Shown here: positions 26,038-34,207 of the stretch, in pieces
Layout: each line of letters opens with the position of its first letter
How positions within the stretch are numbered: the first letter of the stretch is position 1
NCBI GenBank assembly: GCA_002359215.1
Contig: DEMN01000009.1
Span: forward strand, 21,002-85,001
DNA: 64,000 bases
Source of the DNA: Flavobacteriales bacterium UBA2669
GTDB lineage: Bacteria > Bacteroidota > Bacteroidia > Flavobacteriales_E > Vicingaceae
Direction: 5' to 3'
Notes under the pieces: generated by a model
Seen by the model: the letters and a program-made list of their open reading frames with translations, nothing else
Told to the model about the DNA's origin: nothing
Database searches by the model: none
Position numbers and translations under genes: made by a program

Positions 26038-29000
26038 ATGTTTAAAAAAGCTGGAAGTCTTTTATTTTTTATCTGTTTATCGCTTTTTGTTTTAGCACAA
26101 CAAAGCAATATAAAGTTTGATAGAATCAACTACAAAGACGGACTTTCTCAAAGCGATGTTACCTGCATTATCCAAGATTATAAAGGATTAATTTGGATGG
26201 GAACACAAGACGGTCTTAATCAATACAATGGCTATGAATTTACTGTTTTTTCACACGATTTATTAGATAGCACCTCTATTTCTAACAGTTTTGCTCATGT
26301 AATTTATGAAGATAGTGATAGTAACCTCTGGATAGGCACAGAAAACGGACTAAATTTGTTCAATAGAGATTACCAAACTTTTACACATTACCTTAATGAA
26401 AACAAAACTAAAAATGCCAAAAAACATAATGTTTGGACAATTACAGAAAATGAAGACGACAAAAGTCTTTGGATAGGAACAGACCAATCATTATACAAAC
26501 TTTCAAAATCAAAAACAGACTCACTAAATTTTCATATCTCAAAAATTAACATCCCATTTAGCACTAATATTAAAAAACTTAATATTAGAAAATTAGTTTT
26601 TGTAACTCCAGACGTATTAATGATTGCCACAGAAAATAATGGCTTATTACTTTATAATATCCATACCAAAGATTTTACCCAATATACCTCAGAAAACTCG
26701 AGATTAAAAAGCAATATCGTATGGGATATACATAAAGACATTCATGGATTTATTACTATTGCTACTAATAACGGCATCAATTTTTATAATCACCAATCCA
26801 ACAGTCTTTCTATTCCTAAAGAACTTGACCAACTAATAGGAAACAAAATCATTAAAATACTTTATGAAGATAAAGCTGGAATATTATGGATAGGTACAGA
26901 AACTGACGGTTTATATAAACTAAAGTCATTAAAAAATGTTGACCACTATGTTTATAGCGCTACCATTTCTACAAGCCTTAGTTCTAACAAAATAAATACT
27001 ATTTTAGAAGATCGTTCGGGAATTATTTGGATAGGAACTCAAGCCGGAATAAATAAATTTGACAAGCAAAAACAATTTTTTAAACATTACCAACATTGGC
27101 CTAACCTACCAAATACCATTAGCAGTAATATGGTTTGGTCTATTTTTCAAGATAGAGATGAAAACCTATATGTCGGAACCGACCAAGGACTTACTTTTTT
27201 TGATAATATTAACAGCAAAGTCATTCACCTAAAACCCGATTTTTCACAAGAAAACAACTTAAAAAATATTGGTATTTATAGTATCTATCAAGATAAACAA
27301 GGAATTATTTATTTAGGTACAGATGGCGGAATTTTTACTTTTAAAAATAATAAGATTGCTCAATTAAAAATTAAAAATTTTCATAATGCCAGAACTTATA
27401 CCATTACCGAAGATAATAAAAACAGGCTATGGGCAGGTACTAAAGAAGGTATTGTCATTGTTTCTGAAGATAGAACAACTTGCCAAACTATTACCTCCTC
27501 AGAAAATGTAAAAAACGATCTGCCAAATAATGTTGTGAGAGTTATTCTACAAACAAAAGATGGTTCAATGTGGATAGGAACTGATGGCGGTGGATTTTGT
27601 AATATAAAAGAAACTAAAAATGGATTTTCTTTTAAAATATATCAAAGAGCCGAAAATGAAATTAATAGTCTAAACAATAATTCTGTGCTTTCTATTTATG
27701 AAGATAAAAAAAACTTCTTATGGATAGGTACTTTTGGTGGTGGACTCAATAGGTTTGACCCAAAAACAGAAACTTTTACTCATTTCACAGAAAAAGAAGG
27801 ATTGTCTAACAATGTAATTTACGGAATTCTAGGTGACAAAAACAATAATCTCTGGATAAGTACCAACAAAGGAATTTCTTATTTTAATCCACAAACCAAG
27901 TTTTTCAGAAATTTTGAAGAGAGTGATGGTTTACAAAGCAATGAATTTAATACCGGAGCATTTTTTAAAAATCATTATGGCGAAATTTATTTTGGTGGTA
28001 TAAATGGGTTCAACTCCTTCTTCCCCGAGGATGTGAAAATTAATAGAACTAAAGCTATTCCTATTATTACCAATTTTTATTTATTTAATAAACCCGTTCA
28101 TATTGGTGAAAACTCTATCTTAAACAAACATATTTCTGAATTGAATGCTATCGTTTTAAAACACAAACAAAATGTTATCTCATTTGAATTTGCAGCTCTC
28201 CACTACTCCTTCCCATTAAAAAACAAACATGCTTATATGCTCGAAAATTTTAATGAAGACTGGGTTTATGTTGATAATAACAGAAGAGCTAATTATACTA
28301 ACCTTAACCCGGGAGAATATTTATTTAAAATAAAAGTAGCCAATAGTGATGGCGTTTGGAGCGATGAAATTGCTCAAATTAAAGTAATTGTAGAACCCCC
28401 TCTATGGGCAACTTGGTGGTTTAGAACAATTGTTATATTATTGATTTTATTATTAATTTATGCCTATTACATCACCAGAATTAATCGAATTAAAACACAA
28501 AAATTATTGCTCGAATTACAAGTTAGAGAAAGAACCCATGAGGTTATAAAACAAAAAGAAGAAATAGAAATTCAAAAAGAACTGTTAGAAAAAGAGAAGG
28601 AAAAAGCCGATGAATTGTTGTACAATATCCTGCCTGAAGAAATCGCTATTGAATTAAAAAATAAAGGAAAAGCAACTGCCAGACAGTATAGGTTGGCTTC
28701 AATTATGTTTACCGATTTCCAAAGTTTTACCAAAATAGCAGAAAAAATTTCACCACAAGATTTGGTTTCTGAACTAGATTATTACTTTGTAAATTTTGAT
28801 GCCATCATTGAAAAATACCACGTAGAAAAAATTAAAACGATTGGAGATGCCTATATGTGTGCCGGTGGTATTCCGCTAAGAAACAAAAGCAACCCAATAG
28901 ATACTGTTTTGGCAGGATTAGAAATTCAACGATTTGTTGCCAAACATAACCCTGAAAGAGTAGAACAAGGTAAACATCCGTGGGGTTTACGAATTGGCAT

Positions 29001-29901
29001 TCATACCGGAGAAATTACTGCCGGTGTTATTGGTAGTAAACGTTTTGCTTACGATATTTGGGGCGATAGCGTAAACATTGGTAGCCGAATGGAAGAAGCC
29101 GGAGAAGTTGGTAAAGTAAACATCTCTGGAGCTACTTATGAGTACATTAAGGAATTCTTTAACTGCGAATACCGTGGGAAAATTAAAGCCAAAAATAAAG
29201 GTTTAATTGACATGTATTTTGTTAATGGAATTAGAGCAGAGCTTTCTGTTGATGGCGAAGGAATAATACCAAATGAATTGTTCCAGAAATATGTGGATTT
29301 GCATATTTACAGTAGCATAAACTACCGTAAAGCAGAAAAATACATCTTAAAAAGACTACAAAAAGAATTGCCCGATAACTTACACTATCACGATATAAAT
29401 CATACTAAAGATGTTTGTGCTGCTGTAGAACGTTTAGCACTTATGGAAGGCGTAGAAGGTGACGATATCTTTTTACTAAAAACTGCTGCTTTGTATCACG
29501 ATGCCGGATTTATAAAACAATATGCAAAAAATGAAGACATAGGAGCAGCACTAGCAGTAGAAGTATTACCTAAATTTGGTTATTCTTTTGAACAGATAGA
29601 AACCATAAAAAAACTGATTTCTGTTACCAAAATACCTCACCAGCCAACCAATCATTTAGAGCAAATTATTTGCGATGCCGATTTAGATTATTTAGGTGGA
29701 GATTTATTCCACGAAACTGCTGACAAACTTAAGTTGGAGCTAATGGAAAGAGGAATTGTTTCCTCCGATAAGGAATGGGACGAGCTGCAAATAAAATTCT
29801 TAGAAGCTCACCGTTACTTTACCGATTCGGCAAAAAGCTTACGCAGAGCCAACAAAGAAAAACGTATTGCAGAAATTAAAGAACGGTTGGAGAAGTATTG
29901 A
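26038..29901 (+). CDS. Propeller sensor fused to adenylate cyclase and HD phosphohydrolase
   Basis: This 1287-residue transmembrane sensor has a signal peptide (1-20), about 640 residues of two-component-type propeller repeats (LIWMGTQDGLN, LWIGTENGLN, SMWIGTDGGG), a Y_Y_Y domain (about 714-788), a TM helix (about 795-815) and a coiled coil (about 820-860). A class III cyclase domain (about 885-1080) and an HD domain (about 1112-1260) follow. The cyclase keeps both metal aspartates (MFTDFQSF and TIGDAYM), the adenine-selecting Lys in KIKTIGD and Asp in YDIWGDSVN, and the Asn and Arg of SVNIGSRM, so ATP is the likely substrate. The HD part keeps its ligands (HYHDINHT, LYHDAGF, CDADLDYLGG). Periplasmic signal may therefore control both making and breaking of a nucleotide. 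The last codons border an accessory element. Confidence 0.88.
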   Translation: MFKKAGSLLFFICLSLFVLAQQSNIKFDRINYKDGLSQSDVTCIIQDYKGLIWMGTQDGLNQYNGYEFTVFSHDLLDSTSISNSFAHVIYEDSDSNLWIGTENGLNLFNRDYQTFTHYLNENKTKNAKKHNVWTITENEDDKSLWIGTDQSLYKLSKSKTDSLNFHISKINIPFSTNIKKLNIRKLVFVTPDVLMIATENNGLLLYNIHTKDFTQYTSENSRLKSNIVWDIHKDIHGFITIATNNGINFYNHQSNSLSIPKELDQLIGNKIIKILYEDKAGILWIGTETDGLYKLKSLKNVDHYVYSATISTSLSSNKINTILEDRSGIIWIGTQAGINKFDKQKQFFKHYQHWPNLPNTISSNMVWSIFQDRDENLYVGTDQGLTFFDNINSKVIHLKPDFSQENNLKNIGIYSIYQDKQGIIYLGTDGGIFTFKNNKIAQLKIKNFHNARTYTITEDNKNRLWAGTKEGIVIVSEDRTTCQTITSSENVKNDLPNNVVRVILQTKDGSMWIGTDGGGFCNIKETKNGFSFKIYQRAENEINSLNNNSVLSIYEDKKNFLWIGTFGGGLNRFDPKTETFTHFTEKEGLSNNVIYGILGDKNNNLWISTNKGISYFNPQTKFFRNFEESDGLQSNEFNTGAFFKNHYGEIYFGGINGFNSFFPEDVKINRTKAIPIITNFYLFNKPVHIGENSILNKHISELNAIVLKHKQNVISFEFAALHYSFPLKNKHAYMLENFNEDWVYVDNNRRANYTNLNPGEYLFKIKVANSDGVWSDEIAQIKVIVEPPLWATWWFRTIVILLILLLIYAYYITRINRIKTQKLLLELQVRERTHEVIKQKEEIEIQKELLEKEKEKADELLYNILPEEIAIELKNKGKATARQYRLASIMFTDFQSFTKIAEKISPQDLVSELDYYFVNFDAIIEKYHVEKIKTIGDAYMCAGGIPLRNKSNPIDTVLAGLEIQRFVAKHNPERVEQGKHPWGLRIGIHTGEITAGVIGSKRFAYDIWGDSVNIGSRMEEAGEVGKVNISGATYEYIKEFFNCEYRGKIKAKNKGLIDMYFVNGIRAELSVDGEGIIPNELFQKYVDLHIYSSINYRKAEKYILKRLQKELPDNLHYHDINHTKDVCAAVERLALMEGVEGDDIFLLKTAALYHDAGFIKQYAKNEDIGAALAVEVLPKFGYSFEQIETIKKLISVTKIPHQPTNHLEQIICDADLDYLGGDLFHETADKLKLELMERGIVSSDKEWDELQIKFLEAHRYFTDSAKSLRRANKEKRIAEIKERLEKY

Positions 29902-30060
29902 AGTGGGCAAGATGTTCGTTTGGAGGGAAATGGTTTACTGCTTGCCCTAGTGGTTTTTTTATAAAGAACTCACTGTTATAAATTAAAAACTTTAATGGAA
30001 ATACTTCAATTGAATAACCACCGAACCGCCACTTATGGGTAGGTGTTGTAGGCACAGTTA
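29902..30060. other. Non-coding boundary segment of accessory island
   Basis: These 159 bases separate the cyclase gene from the convergent DUF4435 gene. They hold the weak hairpin above and a G/C-richer stretch at about 30015-30055 (ACCGAACCGCCACTTATGGG, then GGTGTTGTAGGCAC) that stands out from the AT-rich surroundings. From memory it resembles an intergenic sequence that recurs beside accessory genes in this phylum; I could not verify it. No start or ribosome site supports a gene here. Confidence 0.4.
29903..29962 (+). terminator. Possible terminator after the sensor-cyclase gene
   Basis: GGGCAAG at 29905-29911 can pair with CTTGCCC at 29941-29947, followed by a T-run at 29953-29960. The loop is long (29 bases), so strength is doubtful. 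Confidence 0.4.
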
Positions 30061-30930
30061 TTATACTTTTTCTCTTATAAAACTTAGTCTTTGAATGTCG
30101 CATTTGTCCGCTAAAAATAGTTTAAATGAATCCTTCGGCACTAAACTTTTCCCTTTATCAATGCAGAAATTGATTCTAAATTGAAGTAAGGGGATTAAAT
30201 AGTTCTTTGCTGAAACTATTCGCAACAATGTCATATTGTTAGTTTTCCACTTGTTTGATAAGAGAGTATAGTCATTGGAGTAAGTTTCGTCAGGGTTTTC
30301 AATACTATTAATGGTAAGTCTTTGTATAATTTGTGACTTAATGTCTTGTGAATATTGATTTATAGAATCTTTATCCAATATTGTTTGTTTTCCGTTTTGA
30401 GTTAAGAAATCGTGTGCAGTTTTAATTATTGGACCACCACCATATTTCCTTAAAATGGCAAAATTTAAGAAAAGGTCAACTAAATAAGGTGCGTTATACT
30501 CTAACCATTTGCTGAAATTAAGTTTGTTTTTTAGGTTATCTCTTGACTCACTTCCATTTGAAAAATAAATCAATTCGATTCCGCCTGTTTCATCTATTAA
30601 ATAATTCTCTATGCAGTAAGAATCTAATACAATTAAATTACCTGTAGCCTTTCTATTTGTGTCGAGAATCAACTCTAAATCACCATCAACAATATAGAGT
30701 TTTTTTCTACGGTCAGTTTTATCTTGATTGTCGAAAGCATTTAAGACATTCGTTTTACACCCTAAAGGTGTCACATCATTGATTTTTATTTCATTACCTA
30801 GCACTCTCTTGAAAAGGGTTCTGTAAAATTCTTTGTCTGCAACTTTATCTTCTGTATATATATCAATATCGTTTCTATACGAAAAGAACTTAGGCAAAGC
30901 CTTCAATGCTTTATATCCAAACTCTAACAT
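30061..30930 (-). CDS. ariB: DUF4435/TOPRIM effector, AriB-like (PARIS)
   Basis: This 289-residue protein looks like the effector of the PARIS anti-phage system. DUF4435 traits are visible: Glu27 in IYTEDKVADKEFY, the Asp82-x-Asp84 pair in IVDGDLE, and DSYCIENYL, which matches the family's IEN-Y-L signature. These acidic residues form a TOPRIM-type metal site. In the E. coli system the released AriB acts as a nuclease that cuts tRNA-Lys after AriA senses a phage anti-restriction protein. It lies 8 bases downstream of the ATPase gene, the ariA-ariB order of PARIS. Divergent from the characterised proteins; another ATPase-plus-DUF4435 defence type is possible. Confidence 0.75.
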   Translation of the reverse strand: MLEFGYKALKALPKFFSYRNDIDIYTEDKVADKEFYRTLFKRVLGNEIKINDVTPLGCKTNVLNAFDNQDKTDRRKKLYIVDGDLELILDTNRKATGNLIVLDSYCIENYLIDETGGIELIYFSNGSESRDNLKNKLNFSKWLEYNAPYLVDLFLNFAILRKYGGGPIIKTAHDFLTQNGKQTILDKDSINQYSQDIKSQIIQRLTINSIENPDETYSNDYTLLSNKWKTNNMTLLRIVSAKNYLIPLLQFRINFCIDKGKSLVPKDSFKLFLADKCDIQRLSFIREKV

Positions 30931-30938
30931 ATCGTGAA

Positions 30939-32297
30939 TTAATTTAAGTCAGCTAAATCCTGAAATAATGATTCTGAATTATCACTAATTATTGCAGGGG
31001 AATGTGTAGCTAGAATAAATTGAGTTCTTGGGCTAGCCGTTAATATAGAGTTTACAAAGATTTCTTGCCAAGCCAAATGAAGTGAAACTTCGGGTTCATC
31101 AATTATAAAGATTCCTGATTCGTTTTTGTATTTCTCTTCAAAATATATCAAATGACCTAACATTGTTACGATTTGCTTTTCACCTGAAGACAATTCATAA
31201 ATATCCGCAATTTTATCATTTTTGAACTTTACCTTTAATTCTCCTTGCGGTTCAATTAAAAGTTCTTTCTTACTCTCACTAAAAAAACTATTTATAATAT
31301 TCTTGGTTTTCTCAATTGGTTCATATAGTTTGTCTAATTCTTTTTGATAAGCAAGATTATAGGTTATTAATTCATTTATCCTTTTTAATTGAGGTTGATT
31401 ATTAAACCATTTTTGAAAAACATGAATATTGTCGAAATCAATTTCATCACTCTTTTTCTTTCCTTGAATTTCATTTAAGGTTCTTAGTGTAGTTTCTAGT
31501 TGGTCAAAAAAGTTGTTTATATGCTCTGTAAATCCTGTTATTCTTAAATTCTCAAAAGCATCAATAGCTTCCTTTCTTTTTCCCTTAAGTTCACGAAAAT
31601 CTTTAACAATGTTTAATTCTTGACTTTCAAGGAACTGAAAAGATTGCAATAGAATTTTGTTTTTAAAATCTTGGTTTATTTTGGGTTGTTCAGAAGCAAT
31701 GATTCTTACGTAATCAAATATTACTTCTTGAATTTCCATAAGGCTTATGTTGAGTGGGTCATTTTGAGGGTAATGTCTATATCTTCTTCTGAATAAAAAG
31801 GATTGACGCATTTTGTCAATTTGTTGACCTTCATAAACCCTTCTATCAAGTCCTAAAAATAATGGAGTTGTCAAACTCTTAATTGCTTGCACAACTTCTT
31901 CTCTGTCAAATGCTTCTATTATAAATCGCATCTTCTCGCTCGAATCTTCATTGTCGAGTTCATTTAATTGTAGTTGACTTATACGATTGAATACTCCTTC
32001 TAAAGGGTCATCATCATTGATCTTTAAGCTCAACTTAACTTCATTGTTCTCATTATTTTTAGTTGCAGTAATTATAACTTGTCCTTTACTTGGCTCATTA
32101 CAAACTAGTTCAACTTCATCGAAGTCAATGCTATTAATGTAATTAAATGAAGGCGATATAAGTCCAAGAATAAGTTTCAGCACAGAAGTTTTTCCCGTGC
32201 CATTGATACCGATTAAAAAGGTCAAACGCTCGTGAAATTCAATTTTGTAATTTAAATAGCCATGTACGTTACTTGCTTTAAATTTTAAGAGTTTCAT
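30939..32297 (-). CDS. ariA: AAA/ABC-type ATPase, AriA-like (PARIS)
   Basis: This 452-residue SMC/RecF-like ATPase is the likely sensor-scaffold subunit of PARIS. It has the Walker A motif GINGTGKTS at 30-38 close to the N-terminus, the ABC signature LSSGEKQ at 369-375, Walker B IFIIDEPEVSLH around 396-407 with Asp400-Glu401, and the switch His432 in ATHSPAII. A long helical insertion (about 190-350) separates the halves. In PARIS, AriA forms a propeller-shaped oligomer that holds AriB inactive until triggered. Length and gene order fit. OLD-family nucleases are excluded because no TOPRIM domain is fused to it. Confidence 0.78.
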   Translation of the reverse strand: MKLLKFKASNVHGYLNYKIEFHERLTFLIGINGTGKTSVLKLILGLISPSFNYINSIDFDEVELVCNEPSKGQVIITATKNNENNEVKLSLKINDDDPLEGVFNRISQLQLNELDNEDSSEKMRFIIEAFDREEVVQAIKSLTTPLFLGLDRRVYEGQQIDKMRQSFLFRRRYRHYPQNDPLNISLMEIQEVIFDYVRIIASEQPKINQDFKNKILLQSFQFLESQELNIVKDFRELKGKRKEAIDAFENLRITGFTEHINNFFDQLETTLRTLNEIQGKKKSDEIDFDNIHVFQKWFNNQPQLKRINELITYNLAYQKELDKLYEPIEKTKNIINSFFSESKKELLIEPQGELKVKFKNDKIADIYELSSGEKQIVTMLGHLIYFEEKYKNESGIFIIDEPEVSLHLAWQEIFVNSILTASPRTQFILATHSPAIISDNSESLFQDLADLN

Positions 32298-32345
32298 TTA
32301 TTTTGGTTTATGTCGTTTCGTTTTATAATTGTACCTAACTTGTTT

Positions 32346-32366
32346 ATATATGTAGTTTATACATAT
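32346..32366 (-). promoter_or_regulatory. Dyad repeat 1 upstream of ariA-like gene
   Basis: ATATATGTA (32346-32354) faces TACATAT (32360-32366) across a 5-base spacer. It lies about 50 bases upstream of the ATPase start and uses the same half-site as the next dyad. Confidence 0.5.
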
Positions 32367-32386
32367 CCCTAACCATATTTGGCTGT

Positions 32387-32413
32387 ATATATGTACTTTT
32401 TGCTTACATATAT
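32387..32413 (-). promoter_or_regulatory. Dyad repeat 2 upstream of ariA-like gene
   Basis: ATATATGTA (32387-32395) and TACATATAT (32405-32413) are perfect inverse complements separated by 9 bases. With dyad 1 it forms a two-site operator-like array about 41 bases apart (start to start), suggesting control of the defence pair by a dimeric DNA-binding protein. No regulator gene is adjacent. Confidence 0.5.
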
Positions 32414-32464
32414 TTTTTTCAAATGTATAAAAAATAGTTTATAAATCATTCATCCTTAGAATAG

Positions 32465-32511
32465 ATTCCCGATAATTTTTCCGTTGCGCTGCAAAATTTC
32501 GGGAATGACGT
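32465..32511. repeat. REP-like palindrome (ATTCCCGA arms)
   Basis: GATTCCCGATAATTTT and the inverse of AAAATTTCGGGAATG form a stem over the loop TCCGTTGCGCTGC. The CGTCATTCCCG edge is of the type seen in dispersed palindromic repeats. It may mark the end of the island. Confidence 0.6.
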
Positions 32512-32538
32512 TTAGAGGTGGCTTCGTGCGTTGGAAAA

Positions 32539-32577
32539 GTCCCCCTTCGGGACGGACAAAGTCCAGTGGACTTTGGA
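32539..32577. repeat. Two tandem small hairpins
   Basis: AGTCCC/GGGAC around CCTTC (about 32539-32553) is followed by CAAAGTCC-AGT-GGACTTTG (32557-32575). Both are perfect or nearly so and GC-rich against the background. With the adjacent palindrome they form a repeat cluster between the defence pair and the lipoprotein gene. Confidence 0.55.
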
Positions 32578-32601
32578 GCGAACAAGTGTGAAAGAGAGGG
32601 C

Positions 32602-33093
32602 TTAATTCACGACAAAATCGGTAGTAGTAATTCTATTGCTTTTTTGAAAAGCTCTGTCAGTAATATACATTTCGTAACGGAAAGTATCTACATTAAAATC
32701 GTATAATAATTTTACTTCTGTCTCCCCCTCTAATGGGCGTTTGGCTTCATTTTCTATAAAAGGAATTCTTAAATGTAAATCTGTAGTATCGTATTTATTT
32801 TCTCCAACATTATAGGTAATAATTGGTGATTTTAATACCCAAACACCATTTTGCTTTTCATAATAATCAACAAACAAATTATACTGCTGATCACCTTCAC
32901 TTTCATCTTGCTTTAAACCTAAATCACCATCTCCATCATAAAACTCAAACCTAACCAACGCAAAAGAACCGTCTGTAGCTAATCCTCCATCCAAAAAAGT
33001 AATTTCAGGCGGTACAGGCGTAGGATCATCTTTTTCGCAAGCTACTGCAAAAAAAATTGACATTATTATACTTAATTTTACAACTCGGTTCAT
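32602..33093 (-). CDS. Small lipoprotein of unknown function
   Basis: This 163-residue protein has a lipoprotein signal ending FFAVAC (Cys19) followed by EKDDPTPVPPEI, the usual acidic and proline-rich tether of Bacteroidota surface lipoproteins. The body is beta-rich with DGDGDLGLKQDESEGDQQYN near 54-73, a calcium-loop-like Asp-rich segment. I do not know its function. It is divergent from the LuxE-like gene; a hairpin at 33149-33175 lies between them. Confidence 0.75.
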   Translation of the reverse strand: MNRVVKLSIIMSIFFAVACEKDDPTPVPPEITFLDGGLATDGSFALVRFEFYDGDGDLGLKQDESEGDQQYNLFVDYYEKQNGVWVLKSPIITYNVGENKYDTTDLHLRIPFIENEAKRPLEGETEVKLLYDFNVDTFRYEMYITDRAFQKSNRITTTDFVVN

Positions 33094-33148
33094 AAGTAAA
33101 TTTTTATTTTATTAAGTCGGTCTTATGTAACTCGCTATTAATAATACT

Positions 33149-33175
33149 GCAAATAATAAAATCATTTTATTATTG
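33149..33175. promoter_or_regulatory. Dyad in divergent promoter region
   Basis: AATAATAAAA and TTTTATTATT form a perfect 10-base dyad around TCA, with GC closing bases at both ends. It lies midway between two divergent starts and could be an operator or simply AT-rich structure. Confidence 0.35.
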
Positions 33176-33210
33176 CTCGTTTCATAACATAAAATTACAA
33201 ATAATTTCTA

Positions 33211-34188
33211 TTGGAAAATCATCAACATATTTTTAACACTTCAGAATTAAATTTTGTTGATGAAGCATTAAATGCTTTTCATTATCAATACCTCAATAAC
33301 CCAGTTTATCATAATTTTTGCAACTTACTAAATATCAATGTTGAAGATGTGAAAAACATTGATAAAATTCCTTTTTTACCGGTTTCTTTTTTTAAAAGTC
33401 ACGAAATAAAAACCAACCATTTTAAAGAAGAAATAATTTTTACCAGTAGCGGAACAACGGGAAATTCAACTAGTCGGCATTTTGTTAAAGACATTACACT
33501 TTATGAAAAATCGTTTACAACTTGTTTTGAATTATTTTATGGCAAACCCGAAAATTATTACATCTTAGCATTACTTCCCTCCTATTTAGAGCGAGATGGT
33601 TCTTCTTTAATTTACATGACAGAAAAACTAATTGAAAAAAGTAAACATGCTTCAAGTGGTTTTTACCTCCATAATATTGATGAACTTGCCGAACAACTTA
33701 TTGCATTAGAAGAAAGCCATCAAAAAACCTTACTTATTGGTGTTTCTTTTGCTTTGCTCGACTTATTTGAAAAACACCAGTTTCAACTTAAGCACACCAC
33801 TATTATGGAAACGGGAGGCATGAAAGGAAAGCGTAAAGAGCTTACCAGAGAAGAGCTACATCAGTTTATTAAAAAAGCTTCGGGAGTTAAACAGGTACAC
33901 TCAGAATATGGCATGACAGAACTGCTTTCGCAAGCTTATGCCAAAAATGATGGACTTTACTCCTCTCCACCTTGGATGAAAATAATTATTAAAGACATTA
34001 ACGATCCTTTTCAAAGCTTAGCCAACAATAAAACCGGAGCAATAAACATTATAGACCTTGCCAATATAGATTCTTGCTGTTTTATTGCTACACAAGATTT
34101 AGGCAAGATAAACAAGCACGGTCAGTTTGAGGTTCTTGGCAGATTTGACAATAGCGATATACGAGGCTGCAATTTGCTAGTGCAATAA
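33211..34188 (+). CDS. LuxE/PaaK-like acyl-activating protein
   Basis: This 325-residue protein belongs to the LuxE acyl-protein synthetase / adenylate-forming group. Visible motifs are FLPVSFFKSHEI near 55-66, the nucleotide-binding IFTSSGTTGNS at 76-86, and HSEYGMTELLSQAY around 232-245, the counterpart of the YGxTE motif of adenylating enzymes. Such proteins activate a carboxylic acid with ATP and transfer the acyl group; the substrate in Bacteroidota, where lux genes are absent, is unknown. The start is a TTG, with no suitable ATG close by. It leads a run of four co-oriented genes with short gaps. Confidence 0.8.
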   Translation: MENHQHIFNTSELNFVDEALNAFHYQYLNNPVYHNFCNLLNINVEDVKNIDKIPFLPVSFFKSHEIKTNHFKEEIIFTSSGTTGNSTSRHFVKDITLYEKSFTTCFELFYGKPENYYILALLPSYLERDGSSLIYMTEKLIEKSKHASSGFYLHNIDELAEQLIALEESHQKTLLIGVSFALLDLFEKHQFQLKHTTIMETGGMKGKRKELTREELHQFIKKASGVKQVHSEYGMTELLSQAYAKNDGLYSSPPWMKIIIKDINDPFQSLANNKTGAINIIDLANIDSCCFIATQDLGKINKHGQFEVLGRFDNSDIRGCNLLVQ

Positions 34189-34207
34189 AAAAGTTTAAAT
34201 TTATCGC

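Larger units (their letters stand above)
32298..32601. other. 304-base gene-free region upstream of the defence pair
   Basis: It contains, from left to right, an AT-rich promoter zone with the two dyads, a palindromic REP-like element and two small perfect hairpins. No TAnnTTTG box on the minus strand was found. No protein-coding signal was found; open frames here run through palindromes. Confidence 0.7.

Noticed and set aside
29876..30103. 75-codon open frame on the minus strand between the defence genes and the cyclase gene
   Set aside because: It overlaps the DUF4435 gene end and the cyclase gene end, has no ribosome site or domain, and reads through a hairpin. The region looks like non-coding boundary sequence, though a conserved translation elsewhere could change this.
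32518..32706. Open frame on the plus strand at the island edge
   Set aside because: It runs through the tandem hairpins and into the antisense of the lipoprotein gene; no start signal or domain.
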